Shown here: positions 10,159 to 20,840 of the stretch, piece after piece
How the letters are laid out: each line of letters opens with the position of its first letter
Numbering within the stretch: position 1 is the stretch's first letter
DNA from: Limnohabitans sp. Jir61
GTDB lineage: Bacteria; Pseudomonadota; Gammaproteobacteria; Burkholderiales; Burkholderiaceae_C
Reading direction: 5' to 3'
Length of the DNA: 64,000 nt
Assembly (NCBI RefSeq): GCF_003063545.1
Contig: NZ_NESD01000003.1
Location: forward strand, 1 to 64,000
Position numbers and translations under genes: made by a program
The notes under the pieces: generated by a model
The model's database searches: none
What the model was told of the DNA's origin: nothing
What the model saw: the letters and a program-made list of their open reading frames with translations, nothing else

Positions 10159-11109
10159 CTAAGCGGCAAAGCCTTCGGCCAAAGTTTTGCGCAAATAGTC
10201 CACAAATGCAGTTACCGCTCGCGGCACATGGGGTGAATACGGGCGAATGGCATAGAGCTGCTCAGCAAACGCGCCCACGGGTTGCCAGTCTGGCAACACC
10301 TGTACGAGCTTGCCTTGTTGCAAGGCCGCTTGCGCGCTGAAGTCTGGCAACAGTGCAATACCCAACCCCGTTAAAGCGGCCTCCCTTAACGCCTCGCTGT
10401 TGTTCGCCGCAAGCTGTCCTGTTACCGGCACGGTGATGCGTTCATCATTCGCTTTGTCTTTTGCTTTGGGCTTCGCACGCGCCAGCGTCCATGTGGGCGT
10501 GTCTTGCGCGCGCAAGTAGTGCAGGCAGTTGTGGTCTTGCAAATCAACGGGGGTTTGCGGCGTACCCGCACGGCGCAAATAGGTTTTGCTGGCCACCAAC
10601 ACCGAATGTGTGCTGCACAAAGTCCACGCCACATGTGTGTCGGGTGGTCGTGCCGTATGACGGATGGCTAAGTCAAACCCTTCCGTGGCCAAGCTGCTGA
10701 GCCGGTCCGACATGTCCAACTGCAAACGCACGTCTGGGTAGTCGCGCAAAAAGTCCGCCAAACGCGGAGTCAGCTGCTGACGCGCAAAGGCCACGGGGGC
10801 TGTCACGCGCAACAAGCCGCTTGGCACCCCGGCCAAATCGCGCACTTGCGCAAAACTGTGTTCGATTTGCTCAAAAGAGGCACGCGTGTCATCCACCAAC
10901 CGCTGCCCTGCCTCGGTCAATCGCACGCTGCGCGTGGTGCGCTGCACCAGTGGCACGCGCGCAGCACTCTCGAGCTCGGCAATGCGTTGGCTCATGGCGG
11001 CCTTGCTCACTCCCAAGCGTGTGGCTGCAGCGGTGTAGCTACCTTGCTGCGCCAACACACTGAGCCAATGCAGATGGTGCCAGAGTTCGCTGATTTTTTG
11101 ATCATTCAT
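10159..11109 (-). CDS. LysR-family transcriptional regulator
   Basis: A 316-residue LysR-type regulator. The winged helix-turn-helix is at the N terminus (SYTAAATRLGVSKAAMSQRI, residues about 24-43), followed by the two-lobe effector-binding domain. I start it at the ATG at 11109 (MNDQKISELW) because the earlier ATG at 11145 would put the operator palindrome inside the gene. It is divergent from mmsA with a perfect inverted repeat in the 106-bp gap, so it probably controls mmsA and itself. The effector is unknown; valine or propionate-pathway intermediates are plausible by context only. Confidence 0.93.
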   Translation of the reverse strand: MNDQKISELWHHLHWLSVLAQQGSYTAAATRLGVSKAAMSQRIAELESAARVPLVQRTTRSVRLTEAGQRLVDDTRASFEQIEHSFAQVRDLAGVPSGLLRVTAPVAFARQQLTPRLADFLRDYPDVRLQLDMSDRLSSLATEGFDLAIRHTARPPDTHVAWTLCSTHSVLVASKTYLRRAGTPQTPVDLQDHNCLHYLRAQDTPTWTLARAKPKAKDKANDERITVPVTGQLAANNSEALREAALTGLGIALLPDFSAQAALQQGKLVQVLPDWQPVGAFAEQLYAIRPYSPHVPRAVTAFVDYLRKTLAEGFAA

Positions 11110-11115
11110 ACCTCG

Positions 11116-11137
11116 ATTGTTCACTATTTTGAACAAT
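11116..11137. promoter_or_regulatory. Inverted-repeat operator between lysR and mmsA
   Basis: A perfect 8-bp inverted repeat ATTGTTCA / TGAACAAT with a 6-bp spacer. It contains the T-N11-A core expected of LysR-type binding sites and lies 7 bp before the regulator's ATG and about 80 bp before mmsA. This is the expected place for autorepression and activation of the divergent gene. Confidence 0.7.
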
Positions 11138-11215
11138 AAATTCAAGGTTTAACCCTTGTTGGATGCACAAGCCCTGCCTACACTGCGTCATCTTTTCCAC
11201 ACAACGAGACACACC

Positions 11216-12727
11216 ATGACACAAGCCCACATCGCGCATTACATCAACGGCGCAGTTGCCAACGGCAGCAGCACGCGCACACAACCTGTCTACAACCCCG
11301 CCACAGGCGCGGTCACTGGTAATGTGAGCTTGGCCAACGTGGCCGATGTGAACGCAGCCGTTGCCGCTGCACAAAAAGCTTTCCCCGCATGGGCAGACAC
11401 CCCACCTTTGCGCCGCGCCCGCGTGATGTTCAAGTTCTTGGAACTCATCAACCAAAACAAAGACAAGCTGGCTCACATGATTACCGCTGAGCACGGCAAG
11501 GTGTTCACAGATGCCCAAGGCGAAGTCAGCCGTGGCATCGACATCGTCGAGTTCGCCACTGGCATTCCTCAGTTGCTCAAGGGCGACTACACCGAGCAAG
11601 TGTCCACCGGCATCGACAACTGGACCATGCGCCAACCCCTCGGCGTGGTGGCAGGCATCACCCCGTTCAACTTCCCCGTCATGGTTCCTGCGTGGATGTT
11701 CCCTGTCGCCATCGCCGCTGGCAACACGTTTGTGTTGAAGCCAAGCCCGATTGACCCAACACCTGCACTCTTCATGGCTGAATTGCTCAAGCAAGCTGGT
11801 TTGCCAGACGGCGTGTTCAACGTGGTTCAAGGCGACAAAGAAGCTGTGGATGCTTTGTTGGTTCACCCCGACGTGAAAGCGGTCAGCTTTGTAGGCTCCA
11901 CACCCATCGCCAACTACATCTATGAAACTGGTGCACACCACGGCAAACGCGTGCAAGCCTTGGGCGGCGCGAAAAACCACATGGTGGTCATGCCCGATGC
12001 CGACATCGACCAAGTGGTCGACGCTTTGATCGGCGCAGCTTATGGCTCAGCAGGCGAGCGCTGCATGGCCATCAGCGTGGCAGTGCTGGTGGGTGATGTG
12101 GCTGACAAAGTCATTCCTAAACTCATCGAACGCACCAAGTCTTTGCAAGTGCTAGACGGCGAAAACCTTGCCGCCGAGATGGGCCCTATAGTGACCGACG
12201 TTGCTCGCCAACGCATCAAAGGCTACATCGACGCGGGCGTGGCCGAAGGCGCGCAGTTGCTGGTCGACGGTCGTGAGTTTGCAGGCGCCAAAGCGGGCAA
12301 AGGTTGCGACAACGGCTTCTGGTTGGGCGGCACTTTGTTTGACCACGTCACCACCGACATGAAGATCTACAAAGAAGAAATCTTTGGTCCCGTGTTGTCT
12401 TGCGTGCGCGTGCCCGACTTTGCGAAGGCTGTGCAAATCATCAACGACCACGAGTTTGGCAATGGCGTGAGCTGCTTCACCCGCGACGGCAACGTGGCCC
12501 GCGAGTTTGCGCGCCACATCCAAGTGGGCATGGTCGGCATCAACGTGCCAATCCCAGTGCCCATGGCGTGGCACGGTTTTGGTGGCTGGAAGAAGAGCTT
12601 GTTTGGCGACATGCACGCTTACGGCGAAGAAGGTGTGCGTTTCTACACGAAGCAAAAGAGCGTCATGCAACGCTGGCCTGAGAGCATTGGCAAGGGCGCT
12701 GAGTTCGTCATGCCAACATCTAAGTAA
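11216..12727 (+). CDS. mmsA: CoA-acylating methylmalonate-semialdehyde dehydrogenase
   Basis: A 503-residue aldehyde dehydrogenase of the MmsA/IolA type. It converts methylmalonate or malonate semialdehyde plus CoA and NAD to propionyl- or acetyl-CoA in valine and inositol breakdown. Family motifs: [11 protein letters not shown], the glycine motif [11 protein letters not shown], and the catalytic Cys in [11 protein letters not shown]. The C terminus has [16 protein letters not shown], typical for MmsA. I use the ATG at 11216 rather than 11156, since [12 protein letters not shown] starts where family members start. No other mms genes are adjacent. Confidence 0.95.
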   Translation: MTQAHIAHYINGAVANGSSTRTQPVYNPATGAVTGNVSLANVADVNAAVAAAQKAFPAWADTPPLRRARVMFKFLELINQNKDKLAHMITAEHGKVFTDAQGEVSRGIDIVEFATGIPQLLKGDYTEQVSTGIDNWTMRQPLGVVAGITPFNFPVMVPAWMFPVAIAAGNTFVLKPSPIDPTPALFMAELLKQAGLPDGVFNVVQGDKEAVDALLVHPDVKAVSFVGSTPIANYIYETGAHHGKRVQALGGAKNHMVVMPDADIDQVVDALIGAAYGSAGERCMAISVAVLVGDVADKVIPKLIERTKSLQVLDGENLAAEMGPIVTDVARQRIKGYIDAGVAEGAQLLVDGREFAGAKAGKGCDNGFWLGGTLFDHVTTDMKIYKEEIFGPVLSCVRVPDFAKAVQIINDHEFGNGVSCFTRDGNVAREFARHIQVGMVGINVPIPVPMAWHGFGGWKKSLFGDMHAYGEEGVRFYTKQKSVMQRWPESIGKGAEFVMPTSK

Positions 12728-12753
12728 CTTTTTCTCTTTGAGGTATGGCGCTG

Positions 12754-12857
12754 TTGCGCGTGCATCGGCAGCTTGGGGCGGCATGTTTTGCTCCTCGTCT
12801 GCTGCGCATCCGAATGTCGCGGCAACATGCCACCCCAATCTACCGCTGTACACGCAA
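12754..12857. repeat. Palindromic element, left copy
   Basis: An imperfect palindrome of about 104 bp. Stems include TTGCGcGTG/CACGCAA, TGGGG/CCCCA and GGCATGTT/AACATGCC, closing on a 35-bp core at 12786-12820. The core can itself fold (GCGCAT/ATG-t-CGC around CCGA). The core recurs, perfectly and in the opposite orientation, at 12975-13009. It lies directly after mmsA and could act as a transcription end, but it has no T-run. Confidence 0.8.
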
Positions 12858-12938
12858 GGGCGCTCTAACGTACACGGGTACAGGTACAGGCACAGACGAC
12901 ATGCATGGACCAATGCTGCATCAGCAGCGAGGCCCATG

Positions 12939-13040
12939 TTGTCAGAGAAGGGGCGGGCTGGGCGGTGTGTTGCAGCGACATTCGGATGCGCAGCAGACGA
13001 GGAGCAAAACACACTGCCCAGCTCGCCCCTGCTCTGACAA
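12939..13040. repeat. Palindromic element, right copy (inverted)
   Basis: A palindrome of about 102 bp: TTGTCAGAG/CTCTGACAA, GGGGCGgGCTGGGC/GCCCAGCtCGCCCC and GTGTGTT/AACACAC enclose the same 35-bp core as the left element, 35 of 35 bases in inverted orientation. The arms differ from the left copy but remain self-complementary (GTGTGTT/AACACAC here, GGCATGTT/AACATGCC there). This suggests that the fold is kept by selection or was formed by a mobile palindromic unit. It ends 68 bp before the GMC gene. Confidence 0.8.
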
Positions 13041-13108
13041 CTACAACAACGAACGCACACAAGCAAGCTACCATCCATCACATAAACACAAAGACTTGAG
13101 ACATTGGC

Positions 13109-14830
13109 ATGAGCGACACCCAATTTGACTACATCATCGTCGGCGCAGGCACAGCCGGCTGCTTGCTCGCCAACCGCTTGAGCGCTAACGCCAGCAAACG
13201 TGTCTTGCTCATCGAAGCCGGTCGCAAAGACGATTACCACTGGGTGCACATTCCTGTTGGCTACCTATATTGCATTGGCAATCCCCGCACTGACTGGCTC
13301 TACAACACAGCCCCCGATGCAGGCCTGAATGGCCGCAGCTTGCGCTACCCACGCGGCAAGGTGCTTGGCGGCTGCTCCAGCATCAACGGCATGATTTACA
13401 TGCGTGGTCAAGCGCGTGACTACGACCAATGGGCCGACATCACGGGCGATTCCCGCTGGCGCTGGGACAACGCCCTGCCCTATTTCAAACTCCACGAAGA
13501 CCACTACCTCGGTGCCAATGCCATGCACGGCGCCAAAGGTGAGCGCAGTGATGTGCTGCTGGCCGACAACACGGTGTACGGCGAAACCTTGCGCCACCAC
13601 ATCGCGGGCGGTGAATGGCGCGTCGAGAAACAACGCTTGCGCTGGGATGTGCTCGACGCATTTGCACAAGCGGCTGTAGAAGCGGGCATTCCCGCCACCG
13701 ACGACTTCAACCGCGGCAGCAACGAAGGTGTGGGCTACTTTGAGGTCAACCAAAAAAGCGGCTGGCGTTGGAACACAGCGAAGGCCTTCATTCGCCCCAC
13801 TTGCTACGCACGTCCTAACTTTGAACTGTGGTCATCCGCACAAGTCGCCAAACTCGTGATGAGCACCGATGCCGATGGCACACAGCGTTGCACAGGTGTG
13901 GAAGTGTGGACGGGCCATAGTTACACCACCGTCACTGCCAAACAATCAGTGGTGCTGAGCGCTGGTGCGATTGGCACGCCTCAAATTTTGCAGCTCTCTG
14001 GCCTTGGCCCTGCAGAACTACTCAAGCAGCACGGCATTGAGCCGGTCATTGATTTGCCTGGCGTTGGCGCCAACTTGCAAGACCATTTGCAAATTCGCTC
14101 CGTGTTCAAAGTTGAGGGTGTGCAAACCCTCAACACCTTGGCCAGCAGTTGGTGGGGCAAAGCCAAGATTGGTTTGGAATACGCGTTCAAGCGCAGCGGC
14201 CCCATGAGCATGGCGCCTTCTCAGCTCGGTGCTTTCACCCGAAGCAGCCCCGATCAGCCTTACCCAAACATTGAATACCACGTGCAACCGTTGAGCCTTG
14301 ATGCGTTCGGCGACCCGCTGCACAGCTTCCCCGCGTTCACCGCCAGTGTGTGCAACTTGAACCCGACCAGCCGTGGCACGGTCAACATCACCAGCGCCAA
14401 CTTTACCGATGCACCCAAAATTGCTCCCAACTATCTGAGCACCGAAGCTGACCGCAAAGTCGCTGCCGATTCATTACGCGTCACACGCCGCATTGCAGCC
14501 CAACCAGCACTCGCTAAGTACAAGCCTGTTGAATACAAACCAGGCGTGCAGTACCAAACCGACGAAGACTTGGCGCGTTTGGCGGGCGACATTGCTACCA
14601 CCATCTTCCACCCCGTAGGCACGGCGCGTATGGGTCGCATCGACGATCCGCTGGCTGTGGTGGACCCTGAATTGCGTTTACGCGATGGACGCGGCGGCGT
14701 TGTGCGAGGCCTGCGTGTAGTGGATGCCAGTGTGATGCCCACCATCACCAGCGGCAACACCAACAGTCCAACATTGATGATGGCCGAGAAGGCTGCGCAA
14801 TGGCTTGCACATGAGGCCGAGCAATGCTGA
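13109..14830 (+). CDS. GMC-family FAD-dependent oxidoreductase (choline dehydrogenase-like)
   Basis: A 573-residue glucose-methanol-choline oxidoreductase. The FAD-binding motif GAGTAGCLLANRLS is at residues 12-25; the GMC signature 1 region includes PRGKVLGGCSSINGMIY near residue 84; signature 2 GAIGTPQILQLSGLG near residue 289; the active-site His is in HPVGTARMG, and the C terminus has SGNTNSPTLMMAEKA. It oxidises an alcohol; choline or another primary alcohol cannot be decided, and no betaine genes are nearby. Downstream of mmsA but separated by the palindromic elements, so it probably has its own promoter. Confidence 0.93.
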   Translation: MSDTQFDYIIVGAGTAGCLLANRLSANASKRVLLIEAGRKDDYHWVHIPVGYLYCIGNPRTDWLYNTAPDAGLNGRSLRYPRGKVLGGCSSINGMIYMRGQARDYDQWADITGDSRWRWDNALPYFKLHEDHYLGANAMHGAKGERSDVLLADNTVYGETLRHHIAGGEWRVEKQRLRWDVLDAFAQAAVEAGIPATDDFNRGSNEGVGYFEVNQKSGWRWNTAKAFIRPTCYARPNFELWSSAQVAKLVMSTDADGTQRCTGVEVWTGHSYTTVTAKQSVVLSAGAIGTPQILQLSGLGPAELLKQHGIEPVIDLPGVGANLQDHLQIRSVFKVEGVQTLNTLASSWWGKAKIGLEYAFKRSGPMSMAPSQLGAFTRSSPDQPYPNIEYHVQPLSLDAFGDPLHSFPAFTASVCNLNPTSRGTVNITSANFTDAPKIAPNYLSTEADRKVAADSLRVTRRIAAQPALAKYKPVEYKPGVQYQTDEDLARLAGDIATTIFHPVGTARMGRIDDPLAVVDPELRLRDGRGGVVRGLRVVDASVMPTITSGNTNSPTLMMAEKAAQWLAHEAEQC

Positions 14831-14840
14831 TGACGACAAA

Positions 14841-14872
14841 CCTAGGGTTAGCCCTCAAGGGAATGTCCTAGG
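14841..14872. promoter_or_regulatory. CCTAGG-flanked symmetrical operator-like site
   Basis: Two CCTAGG palindromes 26 bp apart (14841-14846 and 14867-14872) flank an inner CCCT/AGGG inverted repeat. About 70 bp further on is a ribosome-binding-like GAGGAGACAT (14944-14953), but no start codon follows before a terminator at 14988. The layout is that of a gene's control region without the gene. Confidence 0.5.
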
Positions 14873-14987
14873 CAAAACCCGACATAGCCGCAATTACAGT
14901 CATGTCACTCGATGCAGTGGTAACGCTGTGATCACGAGGGTCTGAGGAGACATACACAACAGACGCTTCCACAGGAACGTCACCCCG

Positions 14988-15016
14988 AAAAGGCACCGGT
15001 CACCCCGGTGCCTTTT
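14988..15016 (+). terminator. Intrinsic terminator after GMC gene/orphan leader
   Basis: A perfect 12-bp stem AAAAGGCACCGG/CCGGTGCCTTTT with a 5-nt loop. The A and T ends make it usable in both directions. It lies 157 bp after the GMC gene and just before the TSUP permease gene. Confidence 0.85.
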
Positions 15017-15056
15017 GCTTTATGGTCGCGTCTTAATTCACGACACAATCCCTTGC

Positions 15057-15815
15057 ATGGAACTTTTTTTCACCACCTTCGCCTCAGCCTTGGCTGGCTT
15101 TGTAGATTCGATCGTGGGCGGCGGTGGCCTCATCTTGCTACCGGCCTTGTTTGCGGTCTACCCGACCACCACCCCAGCCACTTTGTTTGGCACTAACAAA
15201 AGCGCCTCAGTGTGGGGCACGGCCTTTGCCACTTGGCAGTACAGCCGACGCATCCAGGTGAGCTGGTGTGCTTTGCTGCCAGCAGCTGCCACAACCATGG
15301 TGGCCGCATTTGCGGGGGCATGGTTGGTCACTTTGGTGTCCCCCGAGTTTTTACGCCGCTTGCTACCTGCTGTGTTGCTGGTGGTGCTCATCTACACCCT
15401 CATGCGCAAAGATATGGGTCGACACCACACACCGCGTTTTCAAGGTCGTGCCGAGCTGTTGGCAACATCCGCAATCGGATTAACGATTGGTTTTTACGAT
15501 GGTTTCTTTGGTCCAGGTACGGGCAGCTTCTTTGTGTTTTTAATGGTGCGTTGGTTGGGCTATGACTTCCTTAACGCCTCGGTCGCAGCCAAGCTGCTTA
15601 ACCTCTCTAGCAACATTGCTGCACTGACCTTGTTCACCCTGAAAGGCCACGTTTGGTGGCACATGGCGCTGCCATTGGCGATGGCCAATGTGGCAGGCAG
15701 TTTGTTAGGGACGCGCATGGCGCTGCAGCACGGCGCGGGCTTTGTCCGCGGCATGTTCCTGGTGGTGGTGAGTGCGCTGATCTGTAAAACCAGCTACGAC
15801 GCTTTCTTGCGTTAA
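15057..15815 (+). CDS. TSUP-family membrane permease (TauE/SafE)
   Basis: A 252-residue polytopic membrane protein of the TauE/SafE/YfcA (TSUP) family, with about eight hydrophobic segments. The family's repeated glycine-rich motif appears twice: VDSIVGGGGLILLPALF near the N terminus and GFYDGFFGPGTGSF near residue 150. Members export or import sulfonates, sulfite or related anions; the substrate is unknown here. I chose the ATG at 15057 because the earlier ATG at 15015 lies within the downstream edge of the terminator. Convergent with mrdA, 31 bp apart. Confidence 0.92.
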   Translation: MELFFTTFASALAGFVDSIVGGGGLILLPALFAVYPTTTPATLFGTNKSASVWGTAFATWQYSRRIQVSWCALLPAAATTMVAAFAGAWLVTLVSPEFLRRLLPAVLLVVLIYTLMRKDMGRHHTPRFQGRAELLATSAIGLTIGFYDGFFGPGTGSFFVFLMVRWLGYDFLNASVAAKLLNLSSNIAALTLFTLKGHVWWHMALPLAMANVAGSLLGTRMALQHGAGFVRGMFLVVVSALICKTSYDAFLR

Positions 15816-15846
15816 ATCGCTACAGAGGCCATCAAACTTTGGCGAC

Positions 15847-17940
15847 TTAGCGAACCCCGCTAGCCGCTGACTTTTGCACAAGGGCTGGCACAGGTGTCGG
15901 CTTGGCAGCTGCCGATGCAGCCTTCTCAGCCGTTGCCGCAGCTCTTTCAGCGGCAGATGCAGCAGCAATGGGCTCCTCTACCGCCAACTCCGCCGCCTTG
16001 GGAGGCCAAGGCACATTGGCCACGGCACGAGGCTTGCCAATGGGTCGGGTCGCTTGTCCCTTTTGCACAGCCTCAATGTCTTCTTGCGAGGGGTATTGCC
16101 CCATGATCACAAAATCAAACACACGGCGTGCAATAGGTGCCGCATTTTGCGCACCAAAGCCTGAGTTTTCTACGACCATCGCCAAAGCCACCTTGGGATC
16201 ATCCGCTGGCGCAAAGGCCACAAACAAGGCATGGTCGCGCATGCGCTCATCGATGGTGGCGGCGTTGTACTTTTCGTTTTGCTTCACGGTGTAGACCTGC
16301 GCTGTGCCAGTCTTACCTGCGCTCACATACTGCGCGCCCACAAAGCTGGTGGCCGACGTACCTTCAATGTTCACGCCAACCATGCCTTTTTTGATCACCT
16401 CTAAGTTCTCGGGCGTCAAAGCCAACTGTTCGACAGGTTCTTTGGCCACAGCGGTAGAGGCTTTGGTTTCCACATCCAACACTTCGCGAACCAAGTGCGG
16501 TCGCATCTTCAAACCGTTGTTAGCCACCGTGCCCATGGCTTGTGCAATTTGCAGCATGGTGAAGTTGTTGTAGCCCTGACCAATGCCTAGCGAAATGGTT
16601 TCGCCGGAGTACCAGCGCTGCTGCTCTGGCTTTTTATAGGTAGTGCGCTTCCACTCTGTCGAAGGTAAAACACCACGCGACTCACCCAAAATATCGATGC
16701 CCGTGATTTGTCCAAAGCCCAAGGGCTTCATTTGATCGTGCATCAAGTCCACGCCCATGTCACGTGCCAACGTGTAGTAATAGGTGTCGCACGACTCGAC
16801 GATGGACTTGTACATATCGACCGAGCCATGACCACCTTCTTTGTCATCGCGGAAACGGTGGTTACCAAACATGAAAAAGCCGGGATCAGAGATGATGGTT
16901 TTCTCTGCGCGCTTGCCAGTTTGCAAGGCAGCCAGCGCCATAAATGGCTTATAAGTCGACCCCGGCGGATAAGTTCCGCGCAATGCACGATTGAGCAAAG
17001 GCTTGTCAATCGACTCGTTCAGTGCAGCCCAGTTTTCAGCGTCAATGCCATCCACAAACAAGTTGGGGTCAAACGTGGGCTTGCTCACAAAGGCCAGCAC
17101 TTCGCCCGTTTTTGGATCAAGCGCAACGAGCGCGCCACGACGTTTGCCGTACAGGTCTTCGACCAGCTTTTGCAGCTTGATGTCGATCGAGAGCACCACG
17201 CTGTTGCCGGGAATGGCTTGGCTGCTGTTAAGGCGTCGCACCGCGCGGCCACCGGCCGAAGTTTCCATCTCTTGCACGCCAGTAGTGCCATGCAATTGCT
17301 TTTCGTAACTTTGCTCAACGCCAAGCTTGCCGATGTAGTCGGTGCCGCGGTAGTTGCCTGAATCTTCCGACTCTTCAATCTTGCCTTTTTCGGCTTGATT
17401 GATACGCCCGATGTAACCAATCACATGGCTGGCCAATTGGTTGTATGGGTAGTTACGGAACAAACGCGCACGAATTTCAACGCCGGGGAAACGATAGCGC
17501 TGCGCAGCAAATCGGGCCACCTCTTCATCCGTCAAACGGTTGCGGATGGGCACTGATTCGAAGCTCTTCGATTCACCCAATTGCTTTTTAAAGCGGCGTT
17601 TATCGCGCGCCTGAATGTCAATCACACTCGACAGCTGCTCAATCACCTCTTCAAGAGGCGCGACAACTCTGGATGCGGTAATTTCAAGCGTGTAGGCCGA
17701 GTAGTTGGTGGCCAACACAATGCCGTTGCGGTCCATGATGACACCACGGTTAGGCACGATGGGCACGATGGCCGTTCGGTTGTTTTCAGCTTGCGCGTTC
17801 AGGTCGTCATAGCGCACCACCTGCAAATAAAACAAGCGCACAGAAAGCAACCCAAACAACACCAAGATAGAGCCCGTCACCACCACCATACGCGACCTGA
17901 AGCGTCGCAGGTCGGACTCGATGTCGCGAATCACCCTCAT
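15847..17940 (-). CDS. mrdA: Penicillin-binding protein 2 (elongasome transpeptidase)
   Basis: PBP2, 697 residues, the class B transpeptidase that cross-links peptidoglycan during rod elongation together with RodA and MreBCD. One N-terminal membrane segment (VVVTGSILVLFGLLSV), a PBP dimer domain, then the transpeptidase domain with PPGSTYKPFMALAAL (SxxK), SCDTYYY (SxN region) and AGKTGTAQ. The start is the ATG at 17940, which overlaps the mreD stop as ATGA. The C-terminal 60 residues are an Ala-rich, low-complexity tail (AAASAAERAAATAEKAAS) not found in the enterobacterial protein. rodA would be expected next but is not here; a permease gene follows. Confidence 0.96.
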   Translation of the reverse strand: MRVIRDIESDLRRFRSRMVVVTGSILVLFGLLSVRLFYLQVVRYDDLNAQAENNRTAIVPIVPNRGVIMDRNGIVLATNYSAYTLEITASRVVAPLEEVIEQLSSVIDIQARDKRRFKKQLGESKSFESVPIRNRLTDEEVARFAAQRYRFPGVEIRARLFRNYPYNQLASHVIGYIGRINQAEKGKIEESEDSGNYRGTDYIGKLGVEQSYEKQLHGTTGVQEMETSAGGRAVRRLNSSQAIPGNSVVLSIDIKLQKLVEDLYGKRRGALVALDPKTGEVLAFVSKPTFDPNLFVDGIDAENWAALNESIDKPLLNRALRGTYPPGSTYKPFMALAALQTGKRAEKTIISDPGFFMFGNHRFRDDKEGGHGSVDMYKSIVESCDTYYYTLARDMGVDLMHDQMKPLGFGQITGIDILGESRGVLPSTEWKRTTYKKPEQQRWYSGETISLGIGQGYNNFTMLQIAQAMGTVANNGLKMRPHLVREVLDVETKASTAVAKEPVEQLALTPENLEVIKKGMVGVNIEGTSATSFVGAQYVSAGKTGTAQVYTVKQNEKYNAATIDERMRDHALFVAFAPADDPKVALAMVVENSGFGAQNAAPIARRVFDFVIMGQYPSQEDIEAVQKGQATRPIGKPRAVANVPWPPKAAELAVEEPIAAASAAERAAATAEKAASAAAKPTPVPALVQKSAASGVR

Positions 17941-18467
17941 AGCGGTCGGTTCGCGTCTGGGTTCGGTGCGCGACGTTGAGGCGCCAACAAAAACACGCTG
18001 ACCACAGGCCACAACAAAGCCTCAAGCAATGGCGCCAAAAAGATAGTCCAGCCAGGAAACAGGGCACCAGACATGATGCGAACCGTCAACTCTAAGGCGT
18101 GTGCGGCAACAAACATTGGCAACACTTGCATGGCTTGCGAAGGCACAGTGAACCAAAGCAAACGACGATGCATTAAAACCGCCATGAAACCCAAGGCGGT
18201 ATAAGTCAATGCATGCTGACCCAGCAGCGCCGATTGGTGCACATCGGTTGCCACGCCAAAGAAAAAAGCGACGCCAATGCCGACCAAGCGTGGTTGATGT
18301 ACGCACCAAAACACCAAGACCAAAGCCAAAAAGTCAGGCATCCAAGCTGCATTACCCACCAAGCTGATATTGGCCACCATATTGGTGAACAAAGCTGCAA
18401 TCAGCGTGCTCAATACAAACAAGGGATTGGCGGGTAATAACAGCTGTTGGCCGCGAGGCATGATCAT
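17937..18467 (-). CDS. mreD: Rod shape-determining protein MreD
   Basis: MreD, 176 residues, an integral membrane component of the elongasome with about five or six hydrophobic segments. The first includes NPLFVLSTLIAALFTNMV; GVATDVHQSALLGQHAL is the conserved loop near residue 75. It overlaps mreC by 4 bp at its start and mrdA by 4 bp at its end (ATGA), indicating translational coupling in the order mreB-mreC-mreD-mrdA. Confidence 0.93.
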   Translation of the reverse strand: MIMPRGQQLLLPANPLFVLSTLIAALFTNMVANISLVGNAAWMPDFLALVLVFWCVHQPRLVGIGVAFFFGVATDVHQSALLGQHALTYTALGFMAVLMHRRLLWFTVPSQAMQVLPMFVAAHALELTVRIMSGALFPGWTIFLAPLLEALLWPVVSVFLLAPQRRAPNPDANRPL

Positions 18468-19384
18468 TTGCGACCACCTTTCTGCGAGGCCACGGGCTGT
18501 ACTTTTTCAATTTGTGGGCGCGCTGGCAGTTGATCGCTCAAAGGCTCCAGCACCATCACATGGCGTGCGCCTTGTACGCGACCCACGGGCTCGCACAAGA
18601 TGCGCGCAAATGCGGTTTCTGCTCGGCGCTCGACCTTGGATACTTTTCCTACCAAAACACCAGCTGGATAAATGCCATCCACACCGCTGGTTGACAACAT
18701 GTCACCCACTTCAATGTCCGCATTGGTCGCCATGAATCGCAGCTCAAGCAAAGGTGCGCCGCCAGATTCGCCGTAAGCCACGCCACGCGCGCCAGTGCGA
18801 GTGTTGAGCACGGGAATGGAGTGTTCGCGATCGGTAACCAACGTCACTTCACTCAGCAATGGCAACACGTGCGTCACTTGACCCAAGATGCCATGTTCGT
18901 CCATGACTGGAGAACTAGGTTTGATGCCATTGACCATGCCTTTGTCAATGATCAGTTTCCGCGTGAAGGGGTCGGCTGCGTCATATAACACCTCTGCCGT
19001 TTGCCCCTTTGTTTCTAAACGCTTGCTCAAGTTCAACAACTCGCGAAGTTGTTTGTTTTCAAGCGCCAGCTGCTCGACTTGTCCCGAGCGACGGGCCTGC
19101 ACCAGCAGTTGCTGGCGCGCCTCCCGCTCAGAGGCTTGCGCCACATCGCGCTCTTGCATGTATTCGCCCGTGTACTCCATGAACACTTGCGGGCGCATGG
19201 CCAACCACTGCACGGGGTACAACGCCACCGACAAGGTGGCACGCAAAGGCTGGGTCACACCAAACCGCACGTCAGCCACCATCAACAGCACCGACAAGGC
19301 GCTGAAGAAAAGTAATTTAGAGACGGCTGAAGGGCCTTGCTTGAAGAAGGCCGGGGGGGAGCGGTCGAGGGTGCCCAGTGGCAC
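18464..19384 (-). CDS. mreC: Rod shape-determining protein MreC
   Basis: MreC, 306 residues, a bitopic periplasmic scaffold that links MreB to PBP2. An N-terminal membrane helix (LLFFSALSVLLMVADVRFG) is followed by a coiled-coil stretch (ASEREARQQLLVQARRSGQ) and the two beta-barrel domains typical of the family (TVVEV-like GDMLSTSGVDGIYPAGVLVG). It starts 4 bp after the mreB stop and overlaps mreD by 4 bp. Confidence 0.95.
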   Translation of the reverse strand: MPLGTLDRSPPAFFKQGPSAVSKLLFFSALSVLLMVADVRFGVTQPLRATLSVALYPVQWLAMRPQVFMEYTGEYMQERDVAQASEREARQQLLVQARRSGQVEQLALENKQLRELLNLSKRLETKGQTAEVLYDAADPFTRKLIIDKGMVNGIKPSSPVMDEHGILGQVTHVLPLLSEVTLVTDREHSIPVLNTRTGARGVAYGESGGAPLLELRFMATNADIEVGDMLSTSGVDGIYPAGVLVGKVSKVERRAETAFARILCEPVGRVQGARHVMVLEPLSDQLPARPQIEKVQPVASQKGGRK

Positions 19385-19388
19385 TTAA

Positions 19389-20830
<1,442 letters not shown>

Positions 20831-20840
20831 GGCTTAAACC

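Noticed and set aside
12152-13249. 365-codon minus-strand frame running through mmsA 3' end, the palindromic elements and the GMC gene start
   Set aside because: Antisense of two real genes joined through the repeats; composition is that of a shadow frame.
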